Assembly: GCA_000499405.2 (NCBI GenBank)
Contig: HG738137.1
Span: forward strand, 1,798,001-1,862,000
Direction: 5' to 3'
Source: Onchocerca volvulus
Lineage: Eukaryota; Nematoda; Chromadorea; Rhabditida; Onchocercidae
Length of the DNA: 64,000 nucleotides
Position 1 is the first letter of the stretch. Each line of letters begins with the position of its first letter. The notes beneath the pieces were generated by a model. That model searched no databases, was not told the origin of the DNA, and saw only the letters and a list, made by a program, of their open reading frames with translations. Position numbers and translations under genes: made by a program. Positions 24,801 to 37,622 of the stretch are shown here, one piece after another.

Positions 24801-26957
24801 TTTCTAAAAAGCCCACCTAATGCTGAAAAAATCAAAAACATCAGACGAAAACTAAAGTTTATCGTGACTTACATCAATGTCGTGGACAACTTTGCCGTCA
24901 ACATCGGTGTAATCAAATGACATTTCGAATTTCTTCGGGAACATCATTGGCCTTTTGGTTTCCGGGAAACCACTACAGTACAGTCCTTCGGGCACCTGAA
25001 AAAAATTCAAAACAATATTCTTTTCAGAATTGTGGCCTACAAATGAATCATTTAGCATCCAAAAAAATAGGTCATGTTTATAAAAGTCAAAAAAAAGTGA
25101 AATCTGAAAAATTGTAACAAAACAGAACTTTGCTTATCAAGAAATAGAAAAAAATTAAGTGAAATGACGAAAAATAACAGATATATCAAGGTAGGGTACA
25201 ACTGAAATTCTGAAAAAGGATCGAACTGCTTACTTCTGTTTTCAACTGCGCATCATCAGGCAACATTTCAAGTTGTGCAATGTCGACAGAATCACATCCA
25301 ATTAATGTTTCATTACCTGGAATAAAATTATGAAAGAAACAAAAGATAAATAAAACTATCATAGGAAACACAAAATCGTCCAAATTTTCGAGAGAAAACT
25401 AGCAAATCTCGAAAAAATTTTCTAAAACTGCATAAAATTTCTTAAATTTAAAAAATTTCTTAGACTGTTCTTGAAAAGAACTAAAAACGAGAACATACTG
25501 TGAAAAGCAGCCAATCGCAAAGATAAAACAATAGGATTTTTGACAGTTGAGGAGTACGATGTCAGGGAACGGTCACCTGCGAATGCTACTTCTAACTGAA
25601 ATGCACATACATCAATTAATATATAAGAAGTCTCAGATTTCGCGAGTCCATTTTTAACATATATTGTCAAAAACTTAATCTAAACCGTTCGAAAAATACA
25701 TACAATATTATGTTAATGCGTCCGAAAATTGAGAGACTTTCCAATGACATTCCATTTAGCAACTGAAAGACTGACTGCTCTATTTTCAAAAATCCGAAAC
25801 TGAAATTAGTTGAAGATTCTAACTTGCAATACCTGTAACGTTTCATTCTTCCTTATACTACAACCAAGCCAAAAAACTGCATCAATTCCACCAATAATTT
25901 CAGTTTCATTCTCCAAATGATGATCATTGAAATTGAATTTTAAGAGGAAATCGATCAATTCAGCCATTGATATACCAGCAAAATCATAAATTTCCGCAAG
26001 ATTTGGCTGTACATATAATGCTGGCAGTGCTGCAGCACTTGGTAAAGCTGCACAAGAAGTTTCTGAAAACTAATTTGAATTTCAAAAAGAAAAACAATTG
26101 AAATGAATAATGGAATTAGGAAAAATAAATAGAACTGTTTAATGTCTACGATTCATATCCATCTTTATGGAATTCAGGCAAACATATCGTTGTATGAATA
26201 TCAAGAACCCCGCTGCATTGCATAAAAATATTTTTTTTTCTAGTTCACGAAGAATAATTACAGCCTTAATTAGCATTTTTATTTTTCATTAAGTTATCCA
26301 CTTGATTAATATGCTATCAAAACAGCCGAAAAGATTAATGGAAAGAAAAAATGAAGCAAAAAACTTGATGGAATCCTTTAAAAGAAGTTTCAAAGCAAAA
26401 AACTTAATGAAATCCTTTGGAAAAAGTTCCGTTTCTGAAAAAAATCTTACTATTCATACCATTATAGGTGTAATTGTGATTTCCTAAGATAAAATGTGTT
26501 GCGTTAATGGAACGCGATGTGACTATAATTTCAGTTTGGTTTGTTGTACGGCTTTCGGTGATCAAATTTGTTGTTCTCTTAAGCCAATCGGTATGGCGAA
26601 CCACTGTCTGAAATTAAGGTTCTTTCATGATCCTGTAAAATGTATAGAATGTAGTACTAAAAATATTTCTGCATGTTAACTATCGTAAAATCTATCTTTG
26701 TTCTCGAATTCAATTTCTTTCCATGTACCAATCAGTTATCAGATTTCAAATATCTCGGTATTCCAATACTGAAATAAATATAAAGATAAAGAATGAAATA
26801 TCCTTCTGAAAGAAATACCTACCTTATAGTTACCTTTTAAAGCTAAAGCTTTTGGGAGTGGATCTTTTTTCAATCTTTTATCCAATTTCTTTCTACATTT
26901 CAACTGACAGCAATTTACTAACACAACTGGTAATATCAACAACCAACACCAGTTCAT
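21886..26957 (-). CDS. Type I membrane glycoprotein with LolA-like domain (nematode family)
   Basis: Thirteen phase-consistent exons: 26957-26834, 26062-25833, 25595-25499, 25316-25234, 24995-24873, 24665-24530, 24196-24024, 23916-23761, 23597-23450, 23322-23225, 23034-22948, 22547-22452, 22095-21886; 586 residues. Residues 1-18 are a signal peptide (MNWCWLLILPVVLVNCC). A long extracellular/lumenal part has several N-x-S/T sites and scattered cysteines. The middle (exons 5-7) reads GLYCSGFPETKRP, FEMSFDYTDVDGKVVHDID, IYYNGNERIFWMRLN and FQYGLQYLLDGENNIC, the pattern I associate with LolA-like domains of nematode secreted proteins. Residues near the C-terminus form one membrane span (MFVLGFFMLLLGGAIGVGIV), then a short basic tail KRQRFTGLAYQVFE. 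The role is unknown; lipid or hydrophobic ligand handling is a guess from the fold name. The acceptor at 23323 (GAAAG) is weak. Confidence 0.82.
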
Positions 26958-28485
26958 AATTACTGAAACAAAATAATAAGTACTGAATGAAAAATTAAGA
27001 AAGATTTTAAAATAAGAGGTTCAAGAGATTATCACATTCAAATAATTCAGTTATAAGATTAGCTTGAACAGGAACATTTGAATCATCGCAAGATGGAATG
27101 ATAAACGATCCTTATGTTGTAATATTTGCAACAGATCATCATTCATCGTTGATAAATTTGATAAAAAATGACAAAGTGAATGATTGCCATTCAAATTACA
27201 ATGATAGCTATTATCAATGGAATCGAATGGACGAATACATTCAACAATAAAACCAACTGTTTTAGTAATAAGTTGAAATGAATTGATTGTTTTTTCTTTA
27301 TTTATTTACTTATTTTTTCTGTTTCAAAAGCATTTTTTGTTTTTCATTGAAAGAGGAATTTCACGATTTGCTTTTTTGCAAAAGAGTAAATGTGAGAATT
27401 TAAAGCAAAATTTTCAATTTAAAGTACGGAATTCGATTCCTTCAATTTAAAATTTATAATAATACGGTTATCATAAAGAACACCCATCCCATCCTCAGAC
27501 ATCACTGCCAACTACACTTTCATCTTATTACTGTTTTGGCAACGAGCCAGCACTGGATACTGTAACGGAAATTATCGCTCTTAGTTACTGTGATATCAAA
27601 TCAGGCTCTAGATGTTGCTGACCTTTGACCCTGTTAAAGATATATATATATATGTTATTTTTATTTTAATAAATAAATATTTGTGTAAAGCAAAATATTT
27701 CAAAATTTTGCGTCATACCTAGAAATTTGCAAGAATTTCGAGGAAAAAGCGATTTTTCGGATTTCGATATTCACGTCTTGAATTTTATGACGTGCGTAAT
27801 ATTACACGTATTAATATATAAATTCCACATATATCACGTGTAATATTGTGAATATGATGCCATTCTTTACTAATTAAAAAAAAAGTGATAAAGTGGAAAA
27901 AAAAAGACTTTACTTTTGTAAGTCTTCACTTTCATATGACATTCGCTTAGAAATAAAACTATTCATTCGGTTTTAAAATGAAATTCCGCACATTAATTTA
28001 CCGATTCTTATCAATTTACCAATTAATTATTGCCGGATTGCGAAATTCCTGATCTCAGAGAATTCTGATAAATTTTGAAGCTTCTAATTTTTTTGCAGTA
28101 TTTCATGTTTCTAAAATTCTCATTATGTCGTATTTTATATTTTTCGAAAATTTTAGCACAGTATATTGCATTTCAATTGTGAAATTCCCAACAAAATCAT
28201 GCTATTTGTCTTCTGAGATTTCTGATGAATCATATTTAAACTTTCCAAAATTTCAGAAAATTTATTTATTAAAAATACATTTTACTTAATAACATGAAAT
28301 TATTTTAGAAAAAGCAGAAAATCGTGCAAAATTACGTTAACTAGGAAATTACATGATATTTACACGTCTGTTTAGCGTAATCAACTTTTTTTTTGTATGA
28401 ATCATTTCTTTACATTTAACTGTACGAAATATCGCAATCACGATTATTGTAAATTCCTTCTTTTATTTTGATTTTTTTTTTTTTT
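26958..28485. other. Intergenic region, AT-rich
   Basis: Contains a short TA microsatellite (about 27637-27652) and a 12-bp inverted repeat, AATATTACACGT near 27798-27809 with ACGTGTAATATT near 27836-27847. No exons recognised. Confidence 0.5.
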
Positions 28486-30409
28486 TCAGAAGAATGTTAT
28501 TAAACTTTTCAATGATAAGAAAATTAGGATCGAGTGAAAGTTAGAAAACATTCGAACTGCTTTCTCTGGAACAGTAACATCATTTGTTTTGTTTTTCAAC
28601 TCCTGAAAATCAGGAGGAATTCAATCAATCAATTAGAATTCAAGAGAAATTTCAATCAGTTCAATTAGAATAGGTTCTAAATAATTAGGATCAATTCTAA
28701 ATAACTGGGGAAAATTCTAAATAATAGTCTCATTATAAATTACTTTAATTAAGCGATATTTACTGATTAATTTGGGTTGTTTTTATTGTTATAATTTAAA
28801 ACTACTACTTGCGACTACTTGTGCAATTTCATCAATATTTTAAATTTTTTACCAATTTTTTTTTTTTTTTTTTTAGCATTTTCGGGAATAATTATTCGTA
28901 ACACGAAAGTCTGGTAACAGAATCATTATTTTCTATGTCTGATATTTCGTATTTTTAATTTATTGTGATTAATGCTGTTCAAGTTTATTCTTGAATTAGT
29001 AATCTTGATTAAATAGTGCAGAAATCCAAAAATAAAAATTTGCTATCAACCTTAGAAATATGTTTATTGCTTATCAGTTGTTTGTCATTGTTGTTACTTT
29101 CATCAGTCTTTTCATCATTCATGGTTGGATCAGCTGTATCAATTTCGAGTAGTTTTTTTACTGCTGAAAACAATGACTCTTAGAAATCCCGATAACTGAA
29201 TAATCAATGGCATTCCGAAGTCAAAGTAAATTTCTATTCCACCGATTTTCAAGAAAAAAGATGATATAATAAGGCAGAATTTTTTAACCTTTTTTCAACT
29301 TTAAATAAGCTTTTAGCATATAAAGTTTTTGAAACAAATTATTAAATTTGAAGAACATACATTTTTCTTCTCTGAAATCAGGAAAGTTATTGTCTTCAAA
29401 GCCAATGCCAAATATCTCTGATTCCACTTCTTTTTCGATAGATTTTAGTGCATAGATAATCTTTTCTTGAATGCCATTTGATAAAATTGATACTTCTCTT
29501 ATATCATCCTGATCGGGATCATCAATTATTATGTTATTATAGTCATTGATTTTTATTTGAGAATCTTGCGTCTTTGAATCCGAATTTTTCACTCGACTAT
29601 TCACAATTAGTGTTGATTGTGGTATATTTTTCTCATTAACTGCATCTTTTCCATGAGAAAAGAAAACATTGTCTGATTCATTAAATTTTTCCACTTCTAA
29701 ATCACCAATTACTTGTTTTGAAGAAAGATTTTTTGTTGTGAAATAGTTGGCTAATTCATCAGCAATTCGTTTAAATATATGATATTTTTCTTGTCCATTC
29801 TCAGTCGAAGTCAACCTTTGCATGCCTCTGAAATTTGAATTATTCGTGAATTCTTCATTCAACACTTTCAATTGCCAAATAAAATCATCGTTTTCTAAAA
29901 TATTTTCAACATTCAAAAGCAACTCTTTAGTGCTATTATATCGATCATTCATGGAATCATTTTCGTTCTGAAATTGTTCACTTCTGTTCCAAATATCAGT
30001 CAATTCATCTTCGTAATAACTTTCGTTTCGCTGTGAAATATTTGGATGAAAATGATTGTCTAATGATATCGCATGTAAACGAGCCAACAGCGATACTGTC
30101 CGAATTGTATTTCTTAGGTCAGATTGATTATATCCCTGTGCGTTGACTATATTTTCCAGATTCTTTCGTTTCAATTGTGCAAAAAATTGTCTAGTTGCAG
30201 CTTCATGATTATGAACTTTTTGCATGACACTTCTTGCATTTTTCTCATCATTCTTCTTCCTTCGACTAATTGCATGCAAAGGGACAAATAATTTTTCAGC
30301 GATCGATTTCCATTCATCTGTTGCTTCATTTTTTCCTTGAACGATAATTTTGCCATACTGGATATAAATTCTATCTAAAATATAGTATTCTGTCGCAAAT
30401 GGACAAATT
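28486..30409 (-). CDS. Unrecognised acidic protein with hydrophobic C-terminal tail (5' end not resolved)
   Basis: Three exons fit together: 30409-29289 (374 codons, acceptor TTATTTCAG), 29163-29051 and 28602-28486. Phases agree (G joined to CA, then phase 0). The first part reads CPFATEYYILDRIYIQYGK and EWKSIAEKLFVPLHAISRRK, then charged helices QFFAQLKRKNLENIV. The middle is Asn/Asp/Glu-rich and low-complexity, with a SUMO-interacting-like IIIDDPDQDD. The last exon ends in a hydrophobic stretch, FSNFHSILIFLSLKSLITFF, directly before the stop, which would suit a tail anchor or GPI signal. The start lies further upstream: a short exon at about 30483 beginning MKRTDKS is possible but would need a 36-nt intron. 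I do not recognise the family. Confidence 0.6.
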
Positions 30410-31860
30410 CTGAAATAACTTTCTAATTTTCTTTCTCAATTTACAAGCAAAAGTTCACGCTTTTATCCGTCCTTTTCATAATGTTTTTGCTTTATTGACA
30501 CTAGAATGAGAAATAGCAAACAAATGGAGAGCACAGAGAACTATTTATCAATTAATTTATTATCTAATGTTTGCAATATTTTTTCTTCTTTTATTTTTGA
30601 GCATAAAAACCACCTTCCTCCCTCTTCCTCCCTCCCCCCCCCCCGGAATTTTTTTTGTGTGTGCGTTCTGCTCTTTTTTTTTTTTTTGATGTTAATGTTA
30701 ATGATGTTAAGTTCATTTTAATTTTTTTATATTTTGTTCATAAAAAAAAAAAAAAAAAAGAAAACTTTTACATTTGAGAAAACAGAATCGCAAATATTCA
30801 AAATATTAACAAAAATAATTGGTTTATAAAGCAGCAATTGGAAATATTTATAACATAGAGTGAAATATGATTTCTACTGGCTAGCTAAAAGTGATCAGCC
30901 AAAAAATCATAGCTTAAATAACGGCATGTTTGATAATACTTTTATTATTGAAATTATGAAAGATTATTTCCGATAAGCGATGATGCCAACCAAAAATTGC
31001 ACTATATTAAACGAATGATTTTGAAAGAATAATGAAAAATCGGAAAACTTCATTACCTTAATTTACCCAGAAAGAACTATTTTTTATTTGCTTCATCTCG
31101 ATCATCTCAAATTAAAAAAAAAAAAAGAAAAAAAAAACAAATTTACTATTTAAAGATTTTCTTGTGGAGAAAATTTTGGAACTAATTAATTTTAATATCA
31201 AATTAAAAATACTTTTAAATATAGCAAGCTTTTATATTCTCAATACATACCACTACTAAACAAACCATATAATACCAGTAACTTTAGCAACATCCCAGCA
31301 TAGAAAGCGTTTTATCACATGAAATTCACCGCAATCTAATAAAACTATGCTGCAGCCTAATGAACTATGCTTCAGCTAATAACTATAAAAAATGAGGATT
31401 ACATCGGCAAATCTCTCTTTTATATTTCTCACGAAATTTATCTTTATTTCTCACGTCTTTACTTTTCACCTTCTAAAATTATCGAAAAATTTATTTTTAT
31501 TTTTCATCTTCTTCTCCCTTTCTTATCTTTTACGAAATAATACGTAATTAAAAGTAGCATATACGTCACTAAAAAATTCAAATAGACGATGATTTCTACA
31601 TATTCATGTCGTTAAAAAAGCTCAGATAGCTTTCGACGATGGCTTCTACATATATCGATATTATGTGATTTGTTCAGCATTTAGTATGTATTGAAAATAT
31701 GATAAAAACTTGCTAAATTTGAAAAATATTTTTAATTTGATGTTAAAATCAATTTTTAATTTAATAATAAAATTATGGCACTATATAGAAGAGAATGTTT
31801 CTTTACCCTTTGTGAAATTACGCGTAATTCAAGATTACATGTAATTCAAATGACGTAAAT
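30410..31860. other. Intergenic region with homopolymer and CT tracts
   Basis: 30611-30650 is a CT-rich tract ending in about 13 C residues, followed by T and A runs (30674-30689, 30743-30759). The rest is AT-rich without exon-like segments. Confidence 0.5.
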
Positions 31861-31952
31861 GTCATCAGAAATCTCAAGCAGGCAGATCGATTCTAAAAAG
31901 TTTATGTAAAATTTCGAATGTTGCACTATCCTTCCCGAGTAATCCAACCGGA

Positions 31953-32497
31953 ATGCAACAACAATTAGATATATTTCAATCACCAGCCGGACTCAGTCAT
32001 GCAACGTTAGATCAAAATTTCAAATCAATCGGTGAAGAACTTGAAACGCTGTATCAAAAGCCAAAACGACCATTTACATAGAAGATTAGCGCGAATGAAC
32101 ATCAATAACGAACTTTCTGTGCACACCATTAGCGAAATAGTAGAAGAATAGTGATTTCCTGATTTTGCTAATTTTTAATTTTTGTATCAAATGTAATTAT
32201 CTCTATAATTCTGTAATTGTATAATATTTGACAGTGAATTTGATCATAATTGTAGTAACGACACGATTGTTAATCCAGTTTAACGATATGCTGTCAACAT
32301 CAAATATATCTTTTTTTTTTTTTCAGAGAGAAAATTTCACTAATTAAAGAAAAAAAATGAAAACTTTGCAAATTATTTAATTCTAAAAAATTCGAAATTT
32401 CAGTATAACGATGCACTACGAACATGGTATGATTAAAATTCCAATTCCGGATTTACGACATACCATAAAAATGACACCATTAGAATTCCAATTTTAA
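31953..32497 (+). pseudogene. Small two-exon gene with a one-base frameshift
   Basis: The frame from ATG 31953 reads MQQQLDIFQSPAGLSHATLD through GEELETLYQ, then must shift at the CAAAAG run (32054-32059) to continue QNDHLHRRLARMNINNELSV and HTISEIVEE. An exon end at 32150 (GAATA before GTGATT) joins in phase to 32404-32497 (after TTTCAG), giving YITMHYEHGMIKIPIPDLRH to the TAA at 32497. The balanced amino-acid composition and the phase-matched splice argue for real coding origin. The extra A in the homopolymer could be a true lesion or a base-call error. Coiled-coil-like; family not recognised. Upstream exons may exist. Confidence 0.55.
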
Positions 32498-33004
32498 TTT
32501 AATGTTGTACTGTTAGTTCTTGGTTGTTTTTTGCTATCCATTTTGAAATTCTAAAATGTTCGAATTCTTCTTCCTATATTTTCAGAGGTTAAAGTTGTTT
32601 TTTGGTAATTTTTATAATATCTTGTTGAGAAAATTGTAAATACAAAATGATCTGGAAGAAATATGAAATTTGAAATATTACTCATTAATAAATACAATCT
32701 TAAATTAGTTGTGATTCAAAATGAATTTGATTTCGTAACCTAAAGTAACAAATAAAATAATTTTAAATTAACTACATCTGAATACTTTAATGCAATTATC
32801 TAGTCACAGTAGCAGAGGTAGTGCTGCAGTTTAGATCGCTTCATGCTGATATACTCTGTATTTTCTTGTTTGAAGGTGAATTTGATAATTTTAGTGCTTT
32901 TTAAGAGCAAAATCTTTATTGATGCAAACGTAAATGACTGTTGGAAATTCGAATACCGAAACGACTTCCAGCATTGAACTTATTCTAAAATTTGATCAAT
33001 TAGA

Positions 33005-35899
33005 ATGTATATTCGATTGAAACCTGCAAATTTTGTGGTATTTGCCGTCATAATTTTCTTTCTTTATTTGGGATATCTCATTTGGGGAAGAGAAGAACAT
33101 TTTCCAGATGTTGTTGTTGATCTCCACGATTTGTTAAGGTTGGTAAGGATTCATTTTTTAAATAAATCTTGAGGAATTAAAATCTATATGATATTCTTCT
33201 TTTTTTTTTTCTGCTGCAATCAAAATGCTTGGACTTCATGTAATCGTTCTGAGGTTATAGCCAAGGTCATTCTTTTTGCGCTCAAAAAGTAAAGGAATGA
33301 ATAATTGTTCTCTTCAAAAAGAAATGATATGATCGTAGATGAATTCCAAATTACGTGATATTTTTATTTCAAAAAAATTCGCTTACAGTTATGTGCTTTT
33401 GGCTACAGAATTAGGTGGTCGTGCTATTCTGGATGTTAATGATGAGCAAAAATTAAAAGTTTTTAAAAAGGGTGAGACGGATGTTGGCAAACCGGAACTT
33501 TTGACGAGAGCTGATTTACTTTCAAACCAGCTTATAATCGACGTTCTGAAAAGATATCCAGGTTTAAGGGTAAAACTTCTTCTGTTAAATTTGTTTTTTT
33601 TTTGTATTTTTAATTATTACAGAGCATGAAAGGATTTGTTTATTCTGTAATAAAATTTGTTTCTAATCTGAATTATTCAAATTTTGACCAAGCTTTCAAG
33701 TTTCATCCTTCAATTATTTCAAATTTTTTATTTGTATTTAATTTTTTACTATTGAAGTGCAAATTCAGGTTATTTCTGAAGAAAAGGAAGAAAAATTAAG
33801 CGCAGTAGATTATGAAAAATATCAGTCACAGCAGCAGGAACTCTATACAAATGTGAAGACTGTTACTGATTTATTTCCATCAAGAAAATATTTGCTGTCG
33901 AAGTTAGCTGTTTGGGTTGATCCTTTGGATGCAACGCAAGAGTTTACAGGTGGCATTATGGATTTCGCTTGCGCAGTTATCCAAATGAAGCATGTGAAGA
34001 CTTCTAACTTTTCTCTATCCAGAATTTTAGGGACATTAAGAATTTTAAGTTTAAATATCTATGCATATTTATTGGTATTTCTTCATTGGAGTCAATTAAT
34101 AAAGGATGGATGAAAGTTTTGATGAACTTCATTTAGTTTCCCATTTGTTTTTGTGATACATCGAAATATTTAAGAATTCTTCCTTCTCTTTTTTCTATGC
34201 TTGAAGTATAATGTAAGTTTTATGGCAATATTTTAATATTTACAGAAGGTCTTTTTGAATATGTTTCTGTGATGATTTGCGTATCGTTGAATGACATGCC
34301 TATCTTTGGTGTGATTTATAGGCCATTCACTGGTGAAAAAGGTATTTTTTTTTCATACTATTTTTCGATATGATATGAAAATTATGTTGAAATTAGTTAA
34401 AGCAAATTGCAATGCAGTGATTACTTAGTTATTAGATTATAGACTAATCCAGAAATGATCAGTGGTAGTTTTTAGTGATCAGTAATATTTATTTCTTATT
34501 TCACAATTATATTTCATATTTATTAAATCTCTGTTTCGCAGTCTATGGTTTGAATGAATTTGGAATTGTAAAAGGAAATGGTGATAAGTGGAATCCTATG
34601 GTTTTGAAAAATTCTTCGAAATTGATAATGGTTTCTAGGTAATTTCTCTTTTGGCGATGCTACATTTTCAAGATTCTATCACTAGAACAATTTGCTATAT
34701 AGAATTTTGTGGGTAGAAAAGATCATGATCGTGTTTAGTCAATAACCATCGGAAGATGTGCCGAAAGAAATACTGACCAAACGGATGACCAAATGAATTA
34801 TCCTGCAGGATAATCCTGCAGAAAAAGGTGAGATTAAAGTGGGTGATGTGTTCCTAGAATTTGACGGTAAAACAATTGATAGAATGGCACAATTACCACA
34901 GTGCTTTCAAAAGCTGAACCTAGAAAGAAAGTACAAATTAAATTAGGAAACTTGGAAAGAAAGTGCAAATACACTTAAGAAAGGGTAAAGAAGTTAATAT
35001 CAAGGTTTTATTGGAGAATATACAAATGATAGTCAAGATACCAGAAAATGACGAGAATTTTCGGATTTCATTACTTCATTAACACCCATGTCTTTGGAAT
35101 GCATCCGAATGCATTATTTATATGAAGCTATTTTACTTCTGAATATTTGATTTTTTTTTCAGAAAAAGAAAAATAAACTAAGGAAAGAAAATAGAAAGCT
35201 TTCCAAAAACTGACATAGAACTTTTTATTCTTTATGTTTTTGGAAGACTAAGGGGATCGAATATGAAAGAAGATTATCTGATTCATCTAACAATATTTTC
35301 TTCAGGTCACATGTTGGAAATATAAGAGAACTGGCACTGAAGACTTTCTCTGCTAATTTTACAGTTGAAGCAGCTGGGGGTTCTGGTTACAAATCATTGA
35401 GATTGTTAAATGGCACTGGGCGTAAGTTTTCATTGGTACTACAAAATTCCATTTTTGATTTCACTTTTGTTCTCCGGATCTTATTGATTTACTAGTATTA
35501 TATTCTCTATTTATAGTTTTTATTGTTTTAGACTATAGTGTGTAAAATGGCGATGTTTTTTTTAGTGGCTTAGCTTACTTTCTTTTCCAGAAGCTTTTAA
35601 AATTTTCTCTGCATCAGTTTCTTTTGACTTATTTTTTGCATATTTAAACGATTCTCATTCCAACCCTTTTAGAGTTATATGTGCATAAGACTGCCATTAA
35701 AAAATGGGACACATGTGCCGGTGATGCTTTGCTTCGTTCGATTGGTGGTTTAATGCTTGATTTTAATGGTGATATGTTGAGTTATGATCCGAATGGTGAT
35801 TATGTTTTACGAAATGGCTTAATAGCTGCTGCACAGTATCCTTTCACTTATTTTCAACAATGGAGGCAGCATTTGAAAGAGCTTCAGATTGTCAGATAG
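33005..35899 (+). CDS. bpnt2: Golgi 3'-phosphoadenosine 5'-phosphate phosphatase (BPNT2/IMPAD1)
   Basis: Inositol-monophosphatase superfamily enzyme that clears PAP produced by sulfotransferases in the Golgi lumen. Seven exons: 33005-33138, 33389-33569, 33769-33949, 34246-34341, 34542-34638, 35306-35421, 35673-35899; 343 residues. The N-terminus has one membrane anchor, NFVVFAVIIFFLYLGYLIW, fitting a type II Golgi protein. Metal-binding motifs are present: VISEEKEE (the acidic EE motif), WVDPLDATQEFT (the DPLDAT motif) and WDTCAGDALLRSIGG (the C-terminal Asp motif). Other family blocks are VSRSHVGN, AAGGSGYKSL and ELYVHKTAIKKW. The exon 1 donor is AAG|GTTGGT, giving VDLHDLLSYVLLATELGGRA, which matches the family better than the GTAAGG site four bases downstream. 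Intron 5 carries a PDZ-like fossil. Confidence 0.95.
34785..35060 (+). pseudogene. PDZ-domain fragment inside a bpnt2 intron
   Basis: In-frame text reads LQDNPAEKGEIKVGDVFLEF followed by DGKTIDRMAQLP, the classic PDZ 'A...G.I..GD..L...G' pattern. After frame changes come STLKAEPRKKVQIKL-like and GKEVNIKVLL segments. The core lies about 34800-34900. A short tandem duplication (AATCCTGCAG type) precedes it and another repeats the LERK piece. There is no full domain, no splice sites in phase with bpnt2, and stops interrupt it, so it is a gene fossil. Confidence 0.6.
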
Positions 35900-37622
35900 A
35901 TCCAGAAAATTCAAAGCATTATTTGAAACTAATGTTTAAGATATCTCGTCTTTTTAAGATATGTTTATTGCCATTATTGTTAAATGTTTTCAATTTAAAA
36001 AATCACGTTATTGATGGGACAATTTTTGCCTTATTCTCTTTCCCATAAATATTTGTTTAAGTATTTGGCTTTTGAAATATCTTATTTAAATAATTTCTGG
36101 ATTTTTTCTTCGAATTTCTCGGGAGTGTTGAACTCCCATCTTATTTTCACCTGATAGAGTGTAATATACTAAGTAATGTAAATGTTTTTCAAAAAAAAAG
36201 TGATGTGCTGACATTTTAAATTGCTTACTTCATAGAACTGGGTTTTTATTACTTCAATAGTTTTATTCGGAAATGATACTATTCTGTTTTCTTCTTTAAA
36301 ATCCATGATATTTTGCTGGTTTTTAATAATCTGATGTTGATCTTCAATCGGGTGGTTTTGGTACTAGCATTCTTGAAAATTATTATAGTACTCCATACCT
36401 TTCGCTGACCGGAAAGTTATTATAATCTCTTCAGGATGGAGGCGTTTCACACCTCACTGTTTATTTTTTATTTATTATTGTATGGGTTCGATTTCCAATG
36501 AACAGTTTCTTAGAAGAAAATTTTGTAATTTTTAAAAAATTAGAATATTTTTTTCTTGTTCATTTTATTCTCTGTTTGTAGTTTCTTTTTTCTGGACAAA
36601 ATTATTTTTTGTTGCAAGAAAAGTGTTTTACATTTTTTATTTTTTCTACTTTGTTATTATCGATGCTTGAAAGATGATCTGGTGCTCTTTCTGAGATTAT
36701 TCATAGTAATGTATATTTCGCTATTGGCGTATCCCAAATAATAAAAAATAAGTACTCAGAATATATGTTTTTATATTTTATTTTATTTTATTTTTCATAG
36801 TTTAAAATTTCAACCTAAATCTGCAAAATATAATAAACAAAACCATACTTATCATTCATTGCATTCCATTCAATCCAAACTTTAGAAAACACAAAAATAA
36901 AATACCTTTTTTATTTGGATGGATTTTAATACTTTTCTATTGGCTTAACATTATGCCAAATTGTACTTTGTATGTATCTTCCGAAAGTGAATTCGTTTGT
37001 ATTTGTAGTTGTTGGTTTAGATTATTTTTCTTTAACAGTAAGGATGTGATAGAATATACTCTGTTTACTTATATGAAATTCCTCTTTATGCTGTCCGTCT
37101 TCCGTACAATTCTTTCGTACCACAATGTGGGTGTTTAAAATAATGATTAAATTGTAATTAATTTAATTATTTGTAATTTTTGTCTTTCTGTGCGCAAAAC
37201 AAAATCGAATAAGCTTACTAGAGAAATAAAATCACATGGTACTATAAATTGCAATAAACATTTTGATCATTAATTTCTGGAAGGATTAATTCTCCTGCAA
37301 AAAATGTTTTGCATGATAACAAAATGTATTTATTACTTTATTTACAAAAATTAGTTCACAAATTTTTATTTTGCATTTGTTGATCATAATTAGACATCGC
37401 CGCACTAGAATTTGCTGCAAGTTTGCACTCGTTAATATCAAATTACTCTTATAAATAGAGCTTATTTAATTACTGACAGTTATTAATGAAATATATAATA
37501 TACTTAATTTATTATGATTTAAAATATTGGTGAATAAGTTATTTATTATCGTTACTTTCTAGTTTTCGAAATTATTATTGTGACAATATTTTATAAGAAT
37601 GTTATTTTTCAGTTGAAGTAAA
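35900..37622. other. Intergenic region between bpnt2 and the CCDC115-like gene
   Basis: 1.7 kb of T-rich DNA; open frames of about 60 codons are rich in Phe/Leu and look spurious. No tRNA or repeat found. Confidence 0.5.

Noticed and set aside
24543..24920. 125-codon plus-strand open frame
   Set aside because: It overlaps two well-supported minus-strand exons (24665-24530 and 24995-24873) of the LolA-like gene and shows no family pattern; it is antisense shadow.
26494..26679. Cysteine-rich plus-strand frame (CCVNGTRCDYNF...)
   Set aside because: Ten cysteines recall nematode small secreted proteins, but there is no signal peptide or partner exon, and it lies in intron 1 of a minus-strand gene; kept out for lack of support.
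27637..27652. TA dinucleotide run
   Set aside because: Too short and common in AT-rich DNA to be informative.
34114..34240. Possible extra exon in bpnt2 after GGTGGCATTATGG (33950-34113 open frame)
   Set aside because: Splicing at ACAG|GTGGCA (33949) to 34246 gives the conserved QEFTEGLFEYVSVMICV; the read-through extension has no family similarity.
36480..36500. GGTTCGATTTCC, resembling a tRNA B box
   Set aside because: No matching A box, acceptor stem or anticodon arm could be drawn around it.
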